Source: Spirochaetota bacterium (lineage in GTDB: Bacteria; Spirochaetota; Brachyspiria; Brachyspirales; JACRPF01). Taken from it: a stretch of 64,000 nucleotides of DNA. Shown here one piece after another: positions 59,609 to 64,000 of the stretch (positions are counted from its first letter, which is position 1; every line of letters starts with the position of its first letter). The notes below the pieces were generated by a model. The model did not search any database. It was not told where the DNA came from and saw only the letters and a program-made list of their open reading frames with translations. The translations under genes were made by a program, and so were the position numbers. The stretch covers positions 186,001 through 250,000 of the forward strand of contig JACRPF010000021.1 in assembly GCA_016214035.1 (NCBI GenBank). The letters run 5' to 3'.

Positions 59609-60628
59609 TTACTTTATCTGATAGATACGGTAATAATCGACGACGAATTTCGCCTCGGTCTCATCGCGTCCGCCGAATCCGCGCTCGCTGTCAGCCACAT
59701 GGTTTTTATAGTCGTACAATCTCGGCCAGAGTATCATGTACCCGGGCGACTGGGATACGCCGACGTCTATGGTGCCGATGGATTCGCCGTCGTAAAAAAA
59801 CTGATATGAAACCGGCGTCCAGAGAACCGCCACCGTATGAAAATTACCGTCGCGGAAGCCGGGACGGTCAGTGTAATACACGCGCTTTTCATTGATGAGG
59901 TTCGTTCCGGCGGCGGGTGCGGTACGCTGAAGATTCAGCTCGGCATCCTGCGTGCTCTGATCGGCGGGCTTGGCGCTTTTCGGCTTTACGTCAATTGACA
60001 CCCACTGATGGGTGGCGCCGTATCCGCCCCAGTGTATGGTCGAATGCCTGAAATCGGTTGCCGCCCCGTACTTATCGAAAAAGGTCTGCTCGACGAGGTC
60101 AATCTCGGCACCCACCTTCGGATCGGGCGACGGCGTGGGCGATGTCTGCCCGCGCGACTGCATCCATACCGACATCCCCGCCCCTTTGACTATCGGCATC
60201 TTGAGCCGTACTTCGTGATAGCCGTAGGTGAACTCTTTTATTGTTTTAAGCATCGCCGTATAGGGTATCCACCTGCCGGGGAATATCGACGCCTTCTCTG
60301 CGGGTATCGCCGCATCGGCGCGGTCTTTCGTATAGAGGAGCATCACCAGATTCCCCTGCCCGTCGAAGGTGACGGCGTCTTCGGTCAATACCACCTTGTG
60401 CGGCGCACTGGGACCGATAATACGATGCTGCCATTTGCTTTTATCCAATATCTGTCCGTCAAACTCGTCGTGAAAGGTCAGGTCATAGCGTTTGCCGTCA
60501 ATCATCCTGAAATCGGAAACATCAGCGGCAATGACCGCGGCTGCTGAGCAGAGGATATACAGACACGAACAGCAAAGCATCATCTGTCGGGCAGAATGGG
60601 ATTGCATTTTCGGCATTCTTCGTTTCAT
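59609..60628 (-). CDS. Secreted GH16-type beta-glucanase (laminarinase-like)
   Basis: The 339-aa protein has a signal peptide (about residues 12-36, ending SAAAVIAA), FHDEFDG at the start of the GH16 fold, and the catalytic motif EIDLVEQ (E175, D177, E180 in the mature numbering from this start). It should cut beta-1,3- or mixed-linkage glucans or a related marine polysaccharide. AAGGAG is 9 nt before the ATG at 60628, which excludes the longer frame to 60685. A strong operator-like palindrome overlaps its promoter. Confidence 0.9.
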   Translation of the reverse strand: MKRRMPKMQSHSARQMMLCCSCLYILCSAAAVIAADVSDFRMIDGKRYDLTFHDEFDGQILDKSKWQHRIIGPSAPHKVVLTEDAVTFDGQGNLVMLLYTKDRADAAIPAEKASIFPGRWIPYTAMLKTIKEFTYGYHEVRLKMPIVKGAGMSVWMQSRGQTSPTPSPDPKVGAEIDLVEQTFFDKYGAATDFRHSTIHWGGYGATHQWVSIDVKPKSAKPADQSTQDAELNLQRTAPAAGTNLINEKRVYYTDRPGFRDGNFHTVAVLWTPVSYQFFYDGESIGTIDVGVSQSPGYMILWPRLYDYKNHVADSERGFGGRDETEAKFVVDYYRIYQIK

Positions 60629-60660
60629 ATGCTCGAGCTCCTTACCGTCATGGCAGTATG

Positions 60661-60689
60661 ATAATACCGGTAATCGGAAATACAATCAA
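60661..60689 (-). promoter_or_regulatory. Promoter of the GH16 gene
   Basis: Minus-strand TTGATT (60684-60689), 17 bp, TATTAT (60661-60666). The leader to 60628 is about 25 nt and carries AAGGAG. The -35 box lies within the palindrome at 60683-60701. Confidence 0.55.
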
Positions 60690-60701
60690 TGACATTGATT
60701 G
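60683..60701. promoter_or_regulatory. 19-bp perfect palindrome over the GH16 -35 box, candidate repressor operator
   Basis: CAATCAATG and CATTGATTG are exact reverse complements around a central A. The left arm covers the GH16 -35 box, so a dimeric repressor bound here would block transcription. The centre is not CG, so it does not look like a LacI operator; the binding protein cannot be named. Confidence 0.55.
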
Positions 60702-60776
60702 ATATCATATATCACCGGTTGATAACCACGTACTTCAACTGCGCACTTCACTGCGGATATTGGCCCCGCGCCGTCA

Positions 60777-60804
60777 TTGCGTTGAACATACGGCATTGTA
60801 TAAT
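60777..60804 (+). promoter_or_regulatory. Candidate promoter of the tandem FAD oxidoreductase gene
   Basis: TTGCGT (60777-60782), 16 bp, TATAAT (60799-60804), a perfect -10 with a fair -35. The leader to 60834 is about 23 nt. Confidence 0.6.
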
Positions 60805-60833
60805 AGCGGCATCATCCCAAACGGCGGTATCAT

Positions 60834-63800
60834 ATGAAAACGATCACCCGTACCGTTCTTGCCATCATCATCTCTGCATACATGCTCCCGGCCCAGTCAG
60901 TCCGTGCGGTCAATGAATCCGCCCGCGATATCCCGTTGATCGACACGGTCGACGTCGTCGTCGCCGGAGGTTCAAGCGCAGCGGTAGCGGCAGCGGTTGC
61001 CGCGGCGAAAAGCGGCGCGCGTGTGTTCCTTGTCTGTCCCGAGCAGTACCCGGGTAACGATCTTGTCTCCACACTCCGCATCTGGCCCGACGTACAGCCG
61101 TCCGCTGATGACGGCCTCGCCTACGACGTATGGTCTCATCTCATTGCCGGCGGCGAAGAAGGATATGGATACACCTACACCACCGACAAACGCTCGGATA
61201 ATCCGCATAAAGACACGTACCCGTACTCGGTGCTCAACAATGGCGTCATCGGAACCGCGGTGCATGACAGCGTACAATATCCGGATACGGTCACCGTCAC
61301 CGCCGATCTCTCCGCTGAAAAGAATGTCGCATCGGTCTCGGTAGCGATATTCAACCGCCCGGGTGAATACGCCGCGGAAAGCGTGCGCCTTGAAACGGGC
61401 GACGGTAAAACGTTCACCGAAGCCGCCGTCGTACCCGCGGGCGGCAGCGTTTCACAGGAATGCGTCATCGTGAATATTCCGGTGAATAAGCCGTTCCGCT
61501 TTGCGCGTGTCACGGTAAAAAAAGCGGCGGACGCAAAACGCCTCCTCATCGCCGAGATCACCTTTGTTCCGCACGACGTGACCGGCGCCAAACCGCTTTC
61601 CGAAGCAACACCGCTTGCGGTGAAAACGGCGCTCATGAAAGCGCTTATCAGCGCGAACGTACGGTTTCTCTACACCTGTTACCCCGCCGACGCGCTCATC
61701 GACGGCACGGGCGCACTCGCCGGCATCACCGTGGCGAACCGTTTCGGCAGACAGGCTATCGCGGCAAAAACAGTCATCGACGCCACCGAACACGCGGTAA
61801 TCGCGCGAAGTGCGGGAGCAGAGACCGCTCCGTTTTCAAGCGGTAACCATACTGCTGAGTGGATCACGCTTTCCATGAATACCCCGAAATCACTCAATCA
61901 TCCGATATCAAAAATCGATCTGCCGTTACGGCTTCATGAGCGCCGCGGCAGAAAGCTCACCAATGAAGCGTTCTGGTTCCGGCACTCCGTATCCGCGCCG
62001 CTTACCGACGATTCATGGGCTTCTTTCTCGCAATTCGAACAGACGCTCCGCGACATGACCTATTACCCCGATCAGTTATACACGTCAGAAATCCCGTACA
62101 CCGCAAGTCCCTATGCCGTGAAATGCGAAACCGCAGTTCCCGGTGCGCTTACGTCCGCGAAGGATATACCGCTTGCGGCATTCAAACCGAGCGGGCTTAA
62201 ACGTTTATGGATACTCAGCGCATGCGGTGCCGGCATCAACGGCAAACTGTTCGACGCCTTCATGCGCCCGATCAACTTCATGACGATTGGAACGCGCGTG
62301 GGAACGGCCGCGGCGGCTGAAGCGAAAAACGCCGTCATAAACGGCGCAACGGTCATCGCCGGAACAACCGCACCGGTACAGCCGACCGGAACGATACATG
62401 AATTTCTCGCCGGACTGCGCCCGACAGCAAAACCTGTCTTTGTGCATCAGAACGAACGCGCACTTCCGGTATTCGGCACGTATGATGTCGTCGTCATCGG
62501 CGGGGGAACGGCCGGCGCGCCCGCGGCCATCGGCGCCGCACGCAGGGGAGCGAAAACACTCGTCATCGAATATCTCTGGGGACTGGGCGGCGTGGGTACG
62601 CTCGGCATGATAGGCACGTACTGGTACGGCAACCGCGTGGGCTTTACCGCCGGCATTCCCGAACATCCCACCGAGGTACGCATGGAGTGGTACCGCAAAG
62701 AGATCAGAAAAGCGGGCGGCGATATCTGGTTTCATTCCATCGGCTGCGGAACACTCGTCGACAGCCGTTCGAACGTCATCGGCGCCGTAGTTGCCACACC
62801 CTTCGGACGCGGCGTGGTGCTCGCGAAAACCGTCATCGACGCCACCGGCAATGCCGAGATAGCCAAATCCGCCGGAGCGCAGTGCGTGTTCGCCGAGGAG
62901 AATTACGGCATGCAGAACTCGCATCTGCAGCCCCGTCTCGTGGGAGCATCATACCTAAACGGCGACATCAAACCCGTCGATGTGGCGGACCCCGTCAATG
63001 TCACCACGGTGCTCACCAACGCGCTTTCAAAGAACAAAGGGCGCTCATTCGACACCGGACCGCTCATTAACAGCCGTGAACGCGAACGCATTGTGGGTGA
63101 TTACACACTCGACTGGATTGACATCGCGGCCTCGCGCACGTTTCCCGACAGCATCGTCTACGCGAAAAGCGACTACGACAGCCACGGCTGGCAGATACAC
63201 CCGTACTTTGCGCTCCGCCCCATGCGCGACCCCACCAATCAGCGCCGGAACTTCTTCGCCTATGTGCCCTACCGGTGCATACTGCCCAGCGGTATCGACG
63301 GCATGCTTGTCGTCGGTCTTGCCACAAGCGCACACCGCGACGCACTCCCCATCATCCGCATGCAGCCGGACCTCCATAATCAGGGATATGCCGCAGGTGT
63401 CGCCGCCGCCATGGCGTCACAGCAGAACATATCGCCGAGAAAAATTGATGTCAAAGCGCTTCAGAAACACCTGGTTGATATCGGTAATCTCAAATCAGAC
63501 GTACTCAACGCCGGCGACTCGTTCCCGCTATTGGACGATATCATCCGGCCTGCGATAGAAAGCGTACGTCACGAATTCGACAATCTGCATCTTGTGCTCG
63601 CGTCTCCCGAGAAATCCCTGCCGATGCTGCGGACGGTGTATCAGAACGCGAACGGTCTTGACCGGCTCATGTACGCCGAGGTACTCGCCATCATGGGCGA
63701 CGCATCCGGCTTTGACACGCTTACCGAAGAGGCGAACCGCATTCTCAAAGGCGAGGCTCCGAACAAAACCGGCGCGTCCGACGAGACCGCATCGCTCATC

Positions 63801-64000
63801 TGGTCGCTCGGATACTCGCGCGACAGACGCGCCGTACCCTTTATCGTCGCGCTCGCGAAGAAAAACGGCCGCACCGTGTTCCAGCGCGCCCGCGCGGCGG
63901 CGGTAACGCTCGGCACATTCGCCGACCCGTCCGCGGCTGATGCACTTGCGTCTCTGATTGATGAAAAAGCGTATGACACGCGCGATCTGATAACCGCCTG
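60834..64000 (+). CDS. Exported protein with two tandem FAD-oxidoreductase modules and HEAT-like tail, 3' end outside window
   Basis: From ATG 60834 the frame stays open to the window end, at least 1,055 codons. A signal-like segment (residues 1-26) is followed by a first FAD-binding motif (VDVVVAGGSSAAVAAAVAA, near 41-59), an inserted beta-sandwich (about 145-240), a linker to the end of module one, and a second motif (YDVVVIGGGTAGAPAAIGAA, near 548-567) with FAD_oxidored features (EYLWGLGGVGTLGMIG, TVIDATGNAEIAKSAGA). From about 900 the chain turns into helical HEAT-like repeats. GGCGGT is the only weak ribosome site. Substrate unknown; it may process sugars from the GH16/GH38 substrates. 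Confidence 0.83.
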   Translation, partial: MKTITRTVLAIIISAYMLPAQSVRAVNESARDIPLIDTVDVVVAGGSSAAVAAAVAAAKSGARVFLVCPEQYPGNDLVSTLRIWPDVQPSADDGLAYDVWSHLIAGGEEGYGYTYTTDKRSDNPHKDTYPYSVLNNGVIGTAVHDSVQYPDTVTVTADLSAEKNVASVSVAIFNRPGEYAAESVRLETGDGKTFTEAAVVPAGGSVSQECVIVNIPVNKPFRFARVTVKKAADAKRLLIAEITFVPHDVTGAKPLSEATPLAVKTALMKALISANVRFLYTCYPADALIDGTGALAGITVANRFGRQAIAAKTVIDATEHAVIARSAGAETAPFSSGNHTAEWITLSMNTPKSLNHPISKIDLPLRLHERRGRKLTNEAFWFRHSVSAPLTDDSWASFSQFEQTLRDMTYYPDQLYTSEIPYTASPYAVKCETAVPGALTSAKDIPLAAFKPSGLKRLWILSACGAGINGKLFDAFMRPINFMTIGTRVGTAAAAEAKNAVINGATVIAGTTAPVQPTGTIHEFLAGLRPTAKPVFVHQNERALPVFGTYDVVVIGGGTAGAPAAIGAARRGAKTLVIEYLWGLGGVGTLGMIGTYWYGNRVGFTAGIPEHPTEVRMEWYRKEIRKAGGDIWFHSIGCGTLVDSRSNVIGAVVATPFGRGVVLAKTVIDATGNAEIAKSAGAQCVFAEENYGMQNSHLQPRLVGASYLNGDIKPVDVADPVNVTTVLTNALSKNKGRSFDTGPLINSRERERIVGDYTLDWIDIAASRTFPDSIVYAKSDYDSHGWQIHPYFALRPMRDPTNQRRNFFAYVPYRCILPSGIDGMLVVGLATSAHRDALPIIRMQPDLHNQGYAAGVAAAMASQQNISPRKIDVKALQKHLVDIGNLKSDVLNAGDSFPLLDDIIRPAIESVRHEFDNLHLVLASPEKSLPMLRTVYQNANGLDRLMYAEVLAIMGDASGFDTLTEEANRILKGEAPNKTGASDETASLIWSLGYSRDRRAVPFIVALAKKNGRTVFQRARAAAVTLGTFADPSAADALASLIDEKAYDTRDLITA

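Noticed and set aside
1-64000. CRISPR arrays, rRNA, tRNA, insertion sequences, prophage
   Set aside because: No short regularly spaced repeats, transposase-like frames, phage proteins or recognisable RNA genes were seen by eye. A tRNA search tool was not available, so a single tRNA could be missed.

Overview
This window reads as a free-living, aerobic or microaerobic, carbohydrate-degrading Gram-negative bacterium of moderately high G+C. It has signal peptides, a beta-barrel-like protein, a six-helix methyl-accepting protein, a caa3-type cytochrome oxidase with an A2-type subunit I, a bacillithiol gene (bshC) and an unusually dense set of AraC regulators and glycoside hydrolases. A spirochaete or a member of the Lentisphaerota/PVC group would fit, but no rRNA or other phylogenetic marker is present, so the phylum is an inference. 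Promoters are easy to see: TTGAC(A/G/T), 16-17 bp, then TATAMT-like -10 boxes, which suggests a standard housekeeping sigma factor.

Layout. 0-6 kb: 3' part of a trans-sulfuration PLP enzyme, an Rrf2 regulator with three cysteines, and creB-creC-creD with a three-copy CreB-tag-like repeat before creD, then a Crp/Fnr regulator. 6-15.4 kb: a minus-strand block with a secreted barrel-like protein, a CmpB-type membrane protein, a CoA-binding protein, an ECF sigma factor/FecR pair, YicC, BshC translationally coupled to a PocR-AraC regulator, a chemoreceptor and a DUF1801 protein. 15.4-20.9 kb: one compact oxidase operon in the order rubredoxin-DUF2231, DUF2231, SCO, subunits I, III, IV, II.

20.9-44.8 kb is the accessory, polysaccharide-related region. 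AraC regulators sit divergently or next to an MFS transporter with a BNR/sialidase-like enzyme, a secreted beta-helix protein, a GH27-GH5-hydroxyacid dehydrogenase operon, a second beta-helix protein with an in-frame TAA, a secreted FAD oxidoreductase and a CBM-CBM-beta-helix protein. Decayed gene fragments lie between them (27.93-28.59 kb, 35.40-35.62 kb, 39.0-39.5 kb), and pduL stands alone. 44.9-50.8 kb: a TldD/TldE pair, a lipoprotein-like protein, TerC and an esterase. 50.8-64 kb: a URO-D-like protein; an operon of an unknown repeat protein, a DUF512 radical-SAM protein and an AraC regulator; GH38, another AraC and GH16; and the start of a very large protein with two successive FAD-oxidoreductase modules, cut by the window end.

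Two themes tie the accessory region together. First, at three AraC loci the adjoining promoter region holds identical direct repeats spaced exactly 21 bp, the spacing expected for AraC half-sites; a fourth has 20-bp repeats. Second, several genes, including most AraC genes, have the -10 box only 6-9 bp before the start codon and no Shine-Dalgarno, so their mRNAs should be leaderless. Together they suggest small, locally autoregulated modules, each coupling one sensor-regulator to one or a few glycan-acting genes.
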